From Oidiodendron maius Zn (taxonomy: Eukaryota > Ascomycota > Leotiomycetes > Myxotrichaceae), in assembly GCA_000827325.1 (NCBI GenBank), contig KN832877.1:806001-870000 (forward strand): DNA of 64,000 nt, read 5' to 3'. Below the pieces are notes generated by a model that was given only the letters and a program-made list of their open reading frames with translations, was not told the DNA's origin and did no database searches. The position numbers and the translations under genes are program-made. Of this stretch, positions 20,058-32,518 are shown in pieces (positions within the stretch are counted from its first letter, which is position 1; each line of letters starts with the position of its first letter).

Positions 20058-22128
20058 GCTGAGATTCGTAGTACAGGTTGTCGTTTGGCGGGGCTGGGAT
20101 GTCGGCGTAAGTAGAGGAAGTCTAAGAGAAAGAGGGCGAAGACATCGAGGCCGCAGGTATTAAAACAGCGTTTCACAGACTATCAGCCATGTCGGACAGA
20201 ATCAAGTAGGACTGGGGGGGTGGCGCGGTATTGGCAGATTGGCGTGCTGTATTGAAGCTGTAGGGATCGGCAGCGCTGCCAAGTGCCTATGCGCGGTACT
20301 TTTGTGAGATGTGGTCAGGACGGCGAAAGCGGCAGCTCAGCAAGTATCGAGGGACGGCTGGCGCAGGATGGATGGACGGACGGAGGAGGAGCGTGTGCAC
20401 GGTTAGAAGCAGGTAGGGGATGTGTATGCAGGACTGCAGGTGGGTTCGGAGGGGTTCGTCGTAGGGTTGGGTTGTTTTGTATGTAGTGGTGGTGCCAATG
20501 CGCCTGCTCAACTACCACTTTACCGTACAGTAAGAGCACTCTGCGCCGGAATGCTTGGAGGTTGACACTTGACAGCGACAGGCCCAGAAGCAAGCAAACC
20601 ACCCAGCACAGGGATACGCATAGGGCGATGGAGGGGCCGAGCAGGCCACTTACAGGCCATGCCACGCTGTCTGAGGGTTTATTTCTCTCGCACCGTTCCG
20701 CCCCCTCCAGGATTACCGGGGGATCCTGCCCCTACGAGCATAGCAGCGTTTCTTGGAATAGGCTTGGCCCAGCGTCTGCTGCATACTTCTTACGGCAGTG
20801 TTGTTCGGCCTGGCTGCAAGCTAGGGCTGAGCGTATCATTCAGCAGCGTGCTGAAATGACGCCCTAGCCATCAAATGCCCGCCCAGACACGCCCAGGCGT
20901 GAAACGGTCGCGCTGACCGGCCGTGGGGAAGGGCGGAGGCGAGAAAGAGCAGATGCCCAGATTGAGGAAGAGAAACGTTGACGCTCAAGCCTTCACAGCC
21001 CTGGCTCTTCGGCGGGATGATTCAACGGCAATTCAAATCATCCCTTCCCTTCCCTCCGAACATGTCACCCAAGCATTTGCGTCTCGAGCGTGAGCATCCG
21101 CCGGGGGACTGCTTTTCTCCCTCGTATCAACGGGCGAATCGCAGCTAGCAATACGGCAATCAAGTGGTGCCTTTCCGCATTTCCCTATCAGCCTCGCAGC
21201 GAGGGGTTTTGCAAATCTCCCTCCGCCGGCACCTGTCAGGCTCGACACAGGCCGTTGGCGGTCGACGCGGCTTCTCAACGCTAAGACATTGCCACTACGA
21301 GTCAGCTAGGGCGCGGAAACCAAGCCTGCATGACCACGCACACGGTTATTGTACGACGCTGCTGCTAGAGGAAGCAGATGAGACAAGAAAGGAAGGGCAG
21401 GGTACAAAACAGTCGCATTGTGCTGGCGCAGACAGCGGAAGACGCCCCCCAACACCACCCGCATCCGCCTCTCCTGCAGCTTACGAAGCACCGCAACGAC
21501 ATCACCACATCATCCCCACGTCTCAATGGACAGAGCGGTCTAGGGAGCGGTTGGACCGGCGCATTCAAATATGCAGAGTCCTATTGCCGGCCTGTGTGTA
21601 ACACAGACAGAGCGTTATGTACAGCACATTCTCATAACCGCATAGGCGTGGCTTGCCACTCCGACATCAATTCTGCAGTCCTGTTGTGCGTACGTCTGTA
21701 CGCACGGCAGAATGCCTCGGGTTGGTTCAAGTCCTCCTGTGCAAGAACAATTACCAGCATGATTCGACGTAATTTCCATCCCGCCCCGTTAACCGTTCCC
21801 ACATTACTGTACAAAGGTATTTGTCTCTGCCCGCGGCACCGGCCAGGTTTGGCTAACCCCGGGTGTGGCCCAAGACGATCTCGACCATACGGGGAAATGC
21901 TTCTTGCTGGAAGTCGCCGTCGCGGACGATCCTAACTCCCCGGAAGAGCTCTGCCGTACCCTGGACCACACGCCTAGGTGGACTTCGAGAATGCCATAAG
22001 AAGGCCACGAGGAGGCGCTCTCCCTCGTGGCAATTAGCCGTTGACTAGGTCACGCTTGTTGCTATCCAAGCGGCGTAGTTTACAAGGTATAAAGGGGTCT
22101 TCTTTAACGGACTGTTGATAAGCTACTC
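20058..22128. other. GC-richer intergenic stretch, 2.07 kb
   Basis: It lies between the start of the 453-residue gene and the stop of the PNPOx-like gene. Several frames stay open because of higher GC (for example 20315-20665 minus, 21378-21935 plus), but none reads like protein and none joins through convincing introns. A long promoter or untranslated leader is the simplest reading. Confidence 0.5.
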
Positions 22129-23049
22129 TCAAGGCCAAACTTCTTCTTCATTCCAAGACCCCAGTCCATCATATGTGAACTGCCACCTGCGATACCTGTC
22201 GGCATCACTCAGGTCAACCTGGTCGACCTCGTCTGGCACGATTATCACTACCCGGAAGTTGCGCCGAGCAATCTCGTCGTGCAAATCTGTCACCTTCTGC
22301 CCCAGTCTCAATCCCGGCTCCTCTGGGGGCATGGAGACAGGGTTAGCAGGCACGGGGTTCTTAAAGCTTCCTCGCATAGCTGGACTCAGGTTGCCGAAAT
22401 GAGCAGTGATTTCTCTCCCCCAGCTCCACTCCCCCAGGCCGTCTTCGTTCAGCGCTCGCATACGCTCCCCAACCTTGTGTTTCACCATCAGCGCGGCAGG
22501 GGATGAACCTTCGATGTCCGGACCGACAACATACGCCTTTCCCTTGAATCTCCATTGCGTCATGGCCTCCCTGACAAAAAACACTGCCTCGACAGGCCCC
22601 CCTCCACCGCTCTGAGATATCTCGTGGCTCTCGGCGCTGCTTGCAAAGATTTCAGGAACCTTGGCCATGCGTGGATCCGTCGTCAGCGTCAACAGATCAC
22701 TTGCATACGCACATGCGTTTCTTGGTGCGTCATTATACTTGATATCAGGCAGTTCTGCCCACATTCCCCTGAAGATGCAGTATCGCGCGTGCGGAACGTA
22801 CGGGATGGGCGATCTCTTGTCCTCAGATGGATGAAGGGTGCTGAATACGAATTCGGGAGATCCCATCTGGGATACGTGGGAGAGGAAGAGAGACCGCCAT
22901 GGCGCACCGCCGTGGCTTTTCGTCGTTGACATGTATATCGTCCGAGCAACCTGCGCAAGACGGGTGGCAGATTTGGAGGCTAATTGTGACGGTGCTGTAT
23001 GATTGCTTAATTTCACAGTTATGGCGTGGCTGCGGTGTAATATCTTCAT
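22129..23049 (-). CDS. Pyridoxamine 5'-phosphate oxidase-like FMN-binding protein (Alr4036 type)
   Basis: A single exon of 306 residues. The core from about residue 47 (GAPWRSLFLSHVSQ) runs through ARYCIFRGMWAELP, NACAYASDLLTLTTDPRM, a Gly-rich loop, FFVREAMTQWRFKGKAYVVG and RRWQFTYDGLGSWNEEEVWP, the pattern of the fungal Alr4036-type FMN-binding family. These are split-barrel flavoproteins; the real PNP oxidase reaction has not been shown for this group. Residues 1-39 are rich in Lys, Arg, His and Ser with no acidic residue, which could be a mitochondrial presequence; a second Met at residue 40 would give a shorter cytosolic form. The gene is divergent from the polygalacturonase gene, with a CACGTG inverted repeat 99 bases upstream. 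Confidence 0.8.
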   Translation of the reverse strand: MKILHRSHAITVKLSNHTAPSQLASKSATRLAQVARTIYMSTTKSHGGAPWRSLFLSHVSQMGSPEFVFSTLHPSEDKRSPIPYVPHARYCIFRGMWAELPDIKYNDAPRNACAYASDLLTLTTDPRMAKVPEIFASSAESHEISQSGGGGPVEAVFFVREAMTQWRFKGKAYVVGPDIEGSSPAALMVKHKVGERMRALNEDGLGEWSWGREITAHFGNLSPAMRGSFKNPVPANPVSMPPEEPGLRLGQKVTDLHDEIARRNFRVVIIVPDEVDQVDLSDADRYRRWQFTYDGLGSWNEEEVWP

Positions 23050-23147
23050 TCGAATGACACTGCCAAGAGGAATAAGATTGATATATCGGAGACGAATGTT
23101 GATGTCGTGGTCGGTACTAGGAACCGGAAAATGACGAATAGATTATG

Positions 23148-23163
23148 CACGTGACATCACGTG
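23148..23163. promoter_or_regulatory. Inverted repeat CACGTGA-CA-TCACGTG
   Basis: Two CACGTGA sites face each other across a 2-base spacer, so two overlapping E-boxes are formed. It lies 99 bases upstream of the PNPOx-like start and 569 bases upstream of the polygalacturonase start. CACGTG is the site of bHLH factors such as Cbf1; which factor binds here is unknown. Confidence 0.6.
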
Positions 23164-23603
23164 GCCATAAAATTGCCCCGTTCCGAAGTCAGAACTTTAC
23201 CCTCTCTGGTCCTACCCGCACTTCTTATTGACACTTCTACTCGATATTCAAGGTCCCCCGAATCACTTCATGCTTTGATTTGTACCAGAGAGCAGAGACT
23301 CGGCGTCGGGTTAATGCGTACCGGCCCTGCCAACTTTTCCTTTCTTGCCTTATATAATCCCCCATACCCCTCTCACTCGCTCTGGACAAACAATGTTGCC
23401 GTGACCGGACAGGCAAACGGTATTCCGTTTGAGTTTTGCCTCCAATGAAAGACGCGCCATAGGAGAGGAAGTACATCCCCCATCCTCCCGGGCCAGTAAT
23501 GTCAAGGCAATTCAGGCACTACAGCCCTCCAATTCCCCAGATCTCCAGGCTGGAGCGCGGGGGCAGGTGGCCAAGCTCGTCTATCGATATCTCTCCACCA
23601 AAA

Positions 23604-23610
23604 ATATATA
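23604..23610 (+). promoter_or_regulatory. Probable TATA box of the polygalacturonase gene
   Basis: ATATATA on the plus strand, 122 bases before the ATG at 23732. A second TATATAA at 23351-23357 lies further upstream and could serve instead. Confidence 0.45.
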
Positions 23611-23731
23611 CCCTTATATGACGGTGGAGGAAGTTTCGGTCTGTGTTGCAGAAATACGCACTTCTGCAATTACAAATATTTCTTTTAAGTAGAGCATCTC
23701 TGAGGTGGCCAGCGCCAAGCAGACGAGAGCT

Positions 23732-25410
23732 ATGCGTTCTATACTTTCTCCAGCCGTAATTGCGGTGCTTGCTACCACAGCAGTTTCGAATCCATTTGGC
23801 CCTCTCCCCATCGGCCCATTCAACAATGGCAAGACCTGCACGGTCAGACCTCTTGGGCACCAGCGAGATGATACTCCCCAAATCCTGAGAGCATTCCAGC
23901 AGTGCAACCATGGCGGAACAGTAGTCTTTCCGGAGGGTGATAACTACTGGATTGGCACCAAGCTGAATCCTATTATCTACGATGTTACTGTTGATTGGAA
24001 AGGTGTCTGGACGGTACGAACTTTCACTTCTCATATCTAACATGTAGGATAGATTCATTGACGCAATTCTGTTTCAGCTGTCCGATGATCTAGATTATTG
24101 GCGAAACAATTCTTATCCAATCGCCTTCCAGAATCACCATGCTGGATTTATCATCACTGGAGAGCGGATCCATATCAATGGCTACAACACGGGCGGTATC
24201 AACGGGAATGGCAATGCGGTGAGTGAGACATGCACCCTGCCCTAGCCACGGCGCTACATTTATACTGCCGAGACAAATCTCTTGGAATATTATGTGTCGT
24301 GCGGCTCTTATCAACCTTGTCAGTTCATTTACTTCTAAGTATGTTGCTGAACCGTATATAGTGGTATGATGCAGAAGAGGGGAACACGCAGCCCGGCCGG
24401 CCTATGCCATTCGTCTTTTGGAATGTGAGCGACGTCTTCGTCGAGCATTGTGAGTAGTCCTAGCTGTTGTAGTATCTACATCTAGCTTATCATGTAGTCT
24501 CTGTCAAGGACCCACCTCTCTGGTCACTCAATATTATGAACGGGACGCATATGTGGTTCGATGATATTCTTAACAATGCTACAGCCGTCAATGCACCATT
24601 TGGCTCGAACTGGGTCCAGAATACCGATGGGTTCGATACCATGGATGCGTACAATATCATGTTGACGAACATGTACTACCAAGGTGGAGATGATTGCATT
24701 GCCATAAAACCTCGCTCTTATAATATTTATGCCCAAAATGTATAATAACTTTGTGGTAACATGAGAACTTTGACTGACAATTTCCCAGATCACGTGTCAT
24801 GGTGGAAATGGAATCGCAATTGGCAGTCTCGGCCAGTATCTTGAAGATTCTTCTGTAGCTAATGTTATCGTGAAGGATGTCAACATCCTCACAAACAATA
24901 ATGATCTGCACGACTCCGCTTACATCAAGACGTGGATGGGCGGTCTGGTGCCGCAATCGAGCTACGAGAGCGGCGGTCTCCCCCGGGGTGGAGGTTGGTA
25001 AGTTGCAAACTCCATACAAAGACCTTTAGAATCCCCTCCATCGCTTTCGGCCATACTCACATACGTGTAGGGGTGTCGTCCAGAACATCCTGTTCGAGAA
25101 CTTCTACCTACAGGGCGCAGCCATCGGCCCCGCGATCACACAGGATTCGGGAGACAACGGCTCCTACGTAGGAACGTCACTGATGGAGATATCGAACATC
25201 GCGTTTGTCAACTTCACCGGGTATACCGAAGGAGGGAAGGGCAACAGGACAGCGTCTGTGAGCTGTTCAAACGTGCATCCGTGCTTCAACATTGCCCTTC
25301 AGAATGTTAGCCTTGCAACTTCTGCAACTGGTACTCCAGAATCGGCTCAAGGCACCTGTCAATTTATCGCCCCGAACGGTGTGAGTGGGCTCACTGGCAA
25401 CGGATGTTAA
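23732..25410 (+). CDS. Exo-polygalacturonase, glycoside hydrolase family 28
   Basis: Six exons: 23732-24013, 24078-24218, 24362-24449, 24498-24739, 24789-24997 and 25071-25410, giving 433 residues, the usual size for fungal exo-polygalacturonases. A signal peptide covers residues 1 to about 19 (MRSILSPAVIAVLATTAVS). The catalytic motifs are present in order: NTDGFD, GGDDCIAIKPRS, CHGGNGIAIGS and YIKTW. Two of the three catalytic Asp residues are in GGDD and one in NTDG. Several Asn-x-Ser/Thr sites suggest glycosylation. The secreted enzyme should release galacturonic acid from the non-reducing end of pectin. The nearby DHA1 transporter and Xyr1 regulator fit a plant-degrading lifestyle, though no co-regulation is shown by the sequence. 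Confidence 0.93.
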
Positions 25411-26007
25411 GGTTTCGTGCGGGGCCTATTTACCTCATCTAGGTGTTGGTATACTCGATATGGAGTTGACGACTTGAATTGCCACTACAGTTGGAGAAGC
25501 CTATTAAATACATAAGCAGTACAACACTAGGTAGAGTTTAATAAAGATCACATGACCTATCACTCATGCGGCTCATCTTAGGGGTACGGGGATAAAGGCT
25601 TGGTGTTAGGAAGAAAAGACGGTCACGATATCCCCGACCTCCGACTGGCTGCGCGTTCAATTACTGTTACCCATACCTCTAGTAGTTAAATGGAAGAGGT
25701 GCCCGGCTCATAAGTTATCGAATCGGGAATGGGCCGCGGGCGGCAATGGAGTTAAGGCGTTGGTCGGCCCCGACATTGATGTTTTCGCCCACTTATGCCT
25801 TTTGTGCTTTGCCACGGAACCACAGAAAACCGGTCTTGCTTTGCCTCTCCCTTGTCTAGCTGCCGATTATCCGCCATTCTATCCTTTTTAGGGTTGACTG
25901 TAAGGCTGGGTATAATTGAAGTATGATCCTTCATACCTGAAAACATTCCATTGTCACTATTGCATTTGCATATCCCTGCGGAGCATATATTCAACATATC
26001 ACTAAAT
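25411..26007. other. Intergenic, 0.6 kb
   Basis: Follows the polygalacturonase and holds the promoter of the DHA1 transporter. No gene is visible. Confidence 0.5.
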
Positions 26008-27861
26008 ATGTCCGGAGAAGGAGAGAAGCCACGGCCAACTGGAGGAAGTTCCTCGAGGGCCTCTTCTCCCGCTCCAGGCTTAGATCGAGTGGTATCTGGC
26101 CGCCACCTCGACGACCAGTACCACGGCATTGAGGCATACGCTGACACGGGACCAGGTGACGACGATGAGGAAACAGGGGAAGCAGGGGAAGCAGGGGAAG
26201 CCGAGGAAGTCGAGGTAACCGACAATGAAGCCGATCTTTCAGGTAATGATAGTGCCACCGAAGAACCAGGTGCGGAGAAAGAGTCAAGCAAAGGTGAGGA
26301 GGCAAGGGACGACGTGATCGGCGCTCCCGCTTCTGAGAAAGATCTCGAGGCAGGCAAGCTAGAGAAGGCAAAGACTGCGAGCTCCAAACGATCAAAGACA
26401 AGAGATCCAAATCTTGTTAGGTGGGATGGGCCAGAAGATCCAGAGAATCCTAAGAACTGGCGTCAGAGTCGAAAGTGGGCGGCTACCATTGTTGGTAAGG
26501 ATTGTTTGATATTTCTTCATAATGGTAGACCCTAATTAAGTTTTGTAGTTTCCTCTTTTACTTTTATCTCACCCGTGTCCTCTTCCATGGTGGCGCCTGC
26601 CCTGTCTACCATCTCAAAACAATTCGGCATTACTAATGAGGTAGAGGCCTCGATGACACTGTCGATCTTCGTCTTGGCCTATGCGATTGGGCCACTCTTC
26701 CTGGGACCGCTCTCTGAGATGTATGGACGGGTCATTGTCCTGCAAACCAGCAATCTACTCTACTTCTTCTTCAATCTAGGTTGCGGCCTTGCCCAGACCA
26801 AGACGCAACTGATTATATTCCGGTTCTTATCTGGCCTTGGAGGCTCAGCACCCCTGGCTATTGGTGGTGGCGTCCTCAGTGACCTATTCCCGCCCGAGCA
26901 GCGAGGGAAAGCCGTAAGTATCTACAGTCTTGCTCCTCTTCTAGGCCCTGCAATTGGTCCCGTTGCAGGCGGCTTCATCACAGAGAACACAACGTGGCGA
27001 TGGGTCTTCTACGCCACGACCATGGCCGATGGAGTGATCCAGTTCTTTGGCCTCTTCTTCCTCCAAGAAACCTACGCCCCTATCCTCCTCCAACGCAAGA
27101 AGAACAAGCTTGTCAAAGAGACCGGCAACTCCGACCTCCACACCGAATGGGATGACCCCAACCGTACCCTCATCCAAACCCTCAAGACTGCCCTCGCCCG
27201 GCCGTTCAGACTCCTAGGCACTCAGATCATCATCCAGATCCTCTCCTGCTACATGGCATATTTATATGGTTTGATGTATTTGGTGTTGTCGACGTTTCCG
27301 ACGCTCTGGTCAAACGTATATCACGAGTCAATTAGCATTGGCGGCCTAAACTACATCTCCCTAGGCGTCGGTCTCTTTCTAGGCACGCAGATCTGCGCCC
27401 CCTCACAGGACCGCATATACCGCGCGCTCAAAAAGCGCAATAATGGCGTTGGCAAGCCAGAGTTTCGCGTGCCACTCATGATCCCGGGCTCGTTCCTCAT
27501 CCCCGTCGGCCTATTTTGGTACGGTTGGTCCGCAGAAGCCAAACTGCACTGGATAATGCCCAATATCGGGGTCGCCATCTTCGGCAGTGGCGTCATCACT
27601 GGCTTCCAGTGCATTCAGACGTATATCGTCGACTCGTACACGAAATTCGCTGCCAGTGCCATTGGCTCTGTCACGGTGCTGCGAAGTCTGGCCGGGTTTG
27701 GATTCCCGCTTTTCGCGCCATACATGTATAAGAGCTTACACTACGGCTGGGGCAATTCCTTACTTGCTTTCATTGGTATTGTGCTAGGTTTGCCAGCGCC
27801 GTTCCTCCTATGGAAGTATGGTGAGATGCTAAGAAAGAAGAGCACGTTTGCTGCCGGTTAG
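26008..27861 (+). CDS. MFS transporter, DHA1 drug:H+ antiporter family
   Basis: Two exons, 26008-26494 and 26549-27861, give 599 residues. A long acidic, disordered N-terminal tail (about 1-140) ends in WDGPEDPENPKNWRQSRKW, the DPxNPxNW hallmark found just before the first membrane helix of fungal DHA1 transporters. Twelve hydrophobic segments follow. The antiporter motifs are visible: LGPLSEMYGR between helices 2 and 3, and PLLGPAIGPVAGG in helix 5. It probably sits in the plasma membrane and exports small toxic molecules; the substrate is unknown. The tail includes three near-perfect 9-base repeats (26176-26202) coding Gly-Glu-Ala. The start at 26008 rather than 25951 was chosen because it opens the acidic tail in the usual way. 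Confidence 0.9.
26176..26202 (+). repeat. Three tandem 9-base repeats inside the transporter gene
   Basis: GGGGAAGCA twice, then GGGGAAGCC, coding repeated Gly-Glu-Ala in the disordered N-terminal tail. Length variation here would keep the frame. Confidence 0.85.
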
Positions 27862-28493
27862 GCATGCGGATAAAGAAGTTTCGATATTCGCGAAATATTA
27901 CTTTTTGCATATCATAGGCGCATTGCATTAAATTGATAGGGATCAGATACCTGCATTTGACTTAACAAATACGAATGCATCAAACTTTTGCTTCGATACC
28001 CATTAGCGTATGATCTTAATATTAAAATCTTCTGAATCATAGAAATCTTCCTTTGGGCCATAATTTAAACTCAACAGAGGTAAGACTTTGTTCTTAATTT
28101 ATGTGGATGCATTCAAGAGTGATTTTAGAACAGTAAAGTGTTTTAATATCTTCCCAGAATAGCACTTTACAACATATTAACATCTCAGAATCTCTAGCCA
28201 TATCGCCATCTATAGGAGCTGGATGAATCACAACCAAGACAGTTTAATTATTCAAAGTGTTTTAAAGTACCCGTATCTTCTAATCCATAGGAAATGAGAT
28301 GAGTTAACTTCCAAGCATATATCCTCTTCCTTGGACCACCGAACTCCCAACACTCACTATAACTATCAATCCCCATATCTCAAAATCATATGCCGGACTA
28401 TACCATGCAGCCACCCATAGACTAGCTTTTTCCTATTCTTGTGATTCTTCTCATCTTATTTACACCCTATATCGAACTCTTACGCACCACCAA
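27862..28493. other. Convergent 3' region, 0.6 kb
   Basis: AT-rich DNA between the ends of the DHA1 transporter and the Zn2Cys6 factor. No gene is visible. Confidence 0.5.
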
Positions 28494-31237
28494 TTAATTA
28501 TAACTAGGCCACCCCTCCTCGAACCCATATCCCATCTCGCTCCTCTTCCTTCCCAACTCGCTCAGGAAGAACTCCGCGCCTTGTCCACCGCTAGATGTGC
28601 TCATCCAATTATCGAATCCCACTGGGAGATTTGCCTGGTCGCGAAGCCACGAGTCTTGGCTCGCCACAAGCATCTCCACCCCGCCAAAGAGCGCGCCGTG
28701 GTTGATCCCCCGCGTGAAAGTCGCACCACTGGAGGCGGATGGCTTATCGGGAATCACGGTAATATTGGACGGTTGCTGTGAGTCTGATCGCGATGTCGAT
28801 GCAGATGTATTATAGAAATCGGAGGGAGGTGTAGATCTGGTGGGGTTTAAAGAAGGGGAGGTTATTCGCTGGTGGAGGTTCAACTTGGAAGACGCCATAG
28901 ATAATACGTCGGCGTCTGTACTCGGACCTAAGCCGTCCGCTGGAAGCGCATAACTATATAGACTCTCCATTAAAGAATTTTGGTTGTGTGGTACATCTGA
29001 AGTTTTCTGGACCATATTCGGGGTGGCCTGTGCTGAAGGAATAGCAGACGGAGAGTGAGCATGGTAGTCGGATTTAGGAGAGGGAACATCTGCTGTGCTG
29101 AAGAACCCATATTTAGCATCCGTACGAGCAAGGACGGCGGTGGCCTCTTCAGGGAGTTCGCTCTTCCACTTCCGAGCGAGAACGCTGATAATGGATAATG
29201 TGCGCCGCGCGCATAGCCAGTCTTCGGCGATTTCCTCAAGGTTCTTAACACTATGGATGATGTCACGTTTGGCATCCTTCCCAGGTAAGTTCAGGAGATG
29301 AATGGTACAGGCTGAGTGTACTATGTAAACCGCAATGTTGCATATTTGCCGTAGGCCATAGGTTCGTTTGTACAGGCGCATCAGTTTTGAGATAGAAGAC
29401 GCTGCATGGATGCAGACTTTTCGTGGAGACACGTGTGAAGGGAGAGGAGACGTTGACGGGTTGTACTTGAGGAAAGGCCGGAATAGGTGGATGTACAAGA
29501 GATTAAAGAACATACTATAGAATGTTAGTTGATTTGGATATTAGAACACGGAGTATACACACTGCATGAGTAGGACATTAGGTAGTTGCCCTTCTTTAGC
29601 CTCTAATTCTTTAGGAAGCTCATTTCGCCAGGTCTCTAGCCTTGTTTGCAGAGAACTCAGCATCTTCAATTCCTGAGACTTCCCAACAGATTTTTCAAGG
29701 TGCTGTGGATGATAAAAGTAATTCAATAAGTCGCTGCTGATCTCGCAGAGCTTCGAGATCTGCAAAGCAACGGTCCGTGTGCGCGATGGTTGAGAATACT
29801 TCTCTCCAATCCCGCTGTCTGTGTAGGGAGACCAGATATCAGCTTCCTCGTCCGGGAAAACGTCATACTTGGGCGCAGTGATATTCGACACCGGCAATTG
29901 TGGTATTCGACCGAGATAGCTCGACCAGCATTTATCGAACAGGAAACATCCCCAAAACGTAACTCTACGTGCATCAATCTCCTGCTCATCCATAGCGTCT
30001 CGGCTATTCGACATGCTGCCAGAGTCTAAGTTCAGTCCCATGTCCTGGGCCATACGGAACGCCATCCCGCTGTATACCCAGCCTTTGGCCTCTCGCCCAC
30101 ATCCGGCTTCTCGGACCGACATCAGACATAACGCTTGAATGGTTATTAACCTAGGCTTCTCATACTCGTCGTTCTCAAAAATCAGCCTCTTGGCTTCAGC
30201 GAAGAACGCGTCTCCCTTTGTAGTTGGGTCATCGGGACGCGCACAACCAGCGGGTGATGTTGTAAAGTGACAACCCAGAGCTAACATTGCATTAACCAAT
30301 AGCGATGAGCAATACACTGTCCGCTTTGGGTCGCTAGGTGCTTTGCCGAGCAAAAAGTCACGATAGAACAGGCTCTTCGACAAGGTCGTAAAGTAAGTGT
30401 AGTGCCACGTGAAGTACATATTGATCAGATGCACAATGACCTCTACATCGTCCGTGACGGACGTCCAACTCTTCAGGGGTTCCGCCTGCTGCTGATACGC
30501 ATCCTGTTGGTACGCCTCCTGGCCTGGTGCGCCTTCATCACCATTTGTCGGTTCCAAGTATATGAGATTCGACGTCCCTCCCAGGAATCTCACCGAGCCA
30601 TTCTCAAGCCTCAGCTCCCCCATTTTTCGAGACAGCTCCGTCTCAAACGCAGGCAGGCTTGCGGTGGTATATGCCTCATCCTCCGAACCCTCGTCAGAAT
30701 CATCGAACCCTTGGTCATGCCGGAGAATGCTCTTCGCCACATCGTCCAGGCTCTCGCAGGTGCGGATCTGATGTACAAGGTCAGGAACGTCGTCCTCGGC
30801 GGCATTCAGGATGGCCTGCACCAGCGTCTGAAGTGTTGAGCTCTTCGTCTTCAGACTGTCAATCTTTTCCTTGTATACACCCTTCCGTCTATGATCGCTT
30901 GTAGGATCGTACACACATTCTACCTTCCGCATTAGCCCCAGAGCACTCTCTTTCGCCCTTCAGTTAAGACACCCACGAACGGTAATTTATTTCACTCACC
31001 AGTTCCGTATACACTCGAGCACGCGGCGCAACTCGGCGTATTCCCGTCACATTTAGATTTCCGCCTGCGGCATGCAATGCATGCCGTGCTCACGCATCGT
31101 CTCTTGATCACGGCGTCACTGTTGGTCTTCGCTCTCGTTTTCTTCGGTCTTATCGCGGCGCTGCCCACAGCAGCAAGCGCCTTGTCCGTGGCGCCAGCGG
31201 TGCCCAGCGGCGGGCGCACATTTGCACCATCGGCCAT
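28494..31237 (-). CDS. Zn2Cys6 transcription factor
   Basis: Three exons, 31237-31000, 30919-29563 and 29514-28494, give 871 residues. The zinc cluster has six Cys at 53, 56, 63, 70, 73 and 81 (TACIACRRRKSKCDG, SCAAC, TEC) and is split by the first intron. A linker and short coiled coil follow (EKIDSLKTKSSTLQTLVQAI). The fungal transcription-factor homology domain runs from about 200 to 540, with MYFTWHYTYFTTL, KGWVYSGMAFRMAQDMGLN, RRVTFWGCFLFDKCWSSYLG and HMFFNLLYIHLFRPF. The last 250 residues are Ser/Pro-rich. Related proteins are often labelled NirA-like, but I see nothing proving a role in nitrate use, so no symbol is given. Confidence 0.9.
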
Positions 31238-32518
31238 ATGACGGAGCGGCAAGATATTCCTTTGCTATTCGAATGGAGGGATTTCGCCGTATTTATATTG
31301 AGCGGAGAAGGAGCTCAGACAGGCGGGGCTCACAGTGCCGACATGGTTATCACTAGCGTTCTCCCACTAATAGAGCATTTCCCCATGGGAGAGACGGAAA
31401 TGCGATGTTGACACCCCAGTGATCTGATATCTCCAGCCTTTCTGATAGAGCTCGCTAGCCGCCGAGGCCCGTGGGGAGTGGACAGTGCTATGCTTGTAGT
31501 ATGTGCAACATCAACCCTCTAAAGCGTGCGTTCGAGGTTGCCTTCTCTTATCGGAATCTCTGGAAACCGGAGACAGTGGCACTTCTGATATCTCCCGCTT
31601 ACCCGCGTCCAGCCAAGGTGCCGAGAGAGTTCTATCCAATGGCAGGAGAACAATTATTATCACCAATCTAAGGCGGCTTTTTTTTCAACTACCTGTTCAG
31701 GTAAAACAAAGAGGAGGGCGAGTTATCTGACCATAAACAAACTCACATGCTGGTAATGATTTTGGTGAGCTTAAACAGACTCAGGCTGTCTTTACCTTTT
31801 TCCACTATTAGGTAACCGTAGCTCTTATTGGTCGAAGGGCGAATCTCTCTATCTGCTCCTCCATATTCTTTATCTCGTTTATTCTCCCTCTCAGAAGATA
31901 TTAGCTTTCACAACACCGCTTCACCTGTTCTGAGCATATTGAATACTCGATGGCATGTCATTACCATCCCTTTACGGTCGTTTGAGTTGTATTAATATAT
32001 TGATTTTAGTTCGAGCACCCGAAGTCTCCGGAGCTAGATATTTGGGCAATGCTCTACCCCACTCACCGACCAGAGCTGCCTCCCCGGTCTGCGTTAGAGC
32101 AGTATCACATTCCTGGTGGAAAGTCTAGCAGAATGTTCAGGACGCCATAAGCACTACAAAGTTCTTGGATACGGGCAGTGCCCCGAAGTAGCCCGGTCAC
32201 ACAGGCGGACAACAACCGCCCACGTACAAGTCTCTCTGTCTGCTGTGGTAAATGCTGGTATATTAGAGGGAACAAATCTTTGAGATATTTCCTCTTGTGC
32301 ACCTAAATACGCAGCAACAGAAAGCTGGCTTAACGCAAACTATCAAGACGCCTCCAAAACTCGCCCCTTTAGGGTATGGGCTACCTATTTGGTTTTTATC
32401 TGCAAAGCACCTTACACCCATCATCAAACATCATAATCATTCCAGCTCGGAGGCGACTCCAAGAATCATCACCAAACTCCCACTGTCAATAAATACAAGG
32501 GTATTATCATCTTCTCTC
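31238..32518. other. Intergenic, 1.28 kb
   Basis: Holds the promoter of the Zn2Cys6 factor on the left and the 3' region of xyr1 on the right. Short frames only (for example 31471-31671, 32297-32584). Confidence 0.5.

Noticed and set aside
21720-21780. Possible tRNA T-loop (GGTTCAAGTCC)
   Set aside because: The flanking bases do not pair into a T arm and there is no matching D or anticodon arm.
21378-21935. 185-codon plus-strand frame in the 2-kb gap
   Set aside because: Its composition is unlike protein, it has no domain and no supporting introns, and it overlaps other equally open frames.
23732-27861. A pectin-use gene cluster of polygalacturonase plus transporter
   Set aside because: The adjacent transporter has DHA1 drug-antiporter motifs and not sugar-porter motifs, so neighbourhood alone does not support a joint pathway.
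28494-31237. Naming this Zn2Cys6 factor NirA
   Set aside because: Similar proteins are often labelled so, but the sequence shows no feature specific to nitrate regulation and there is no nitrate gene nearby.
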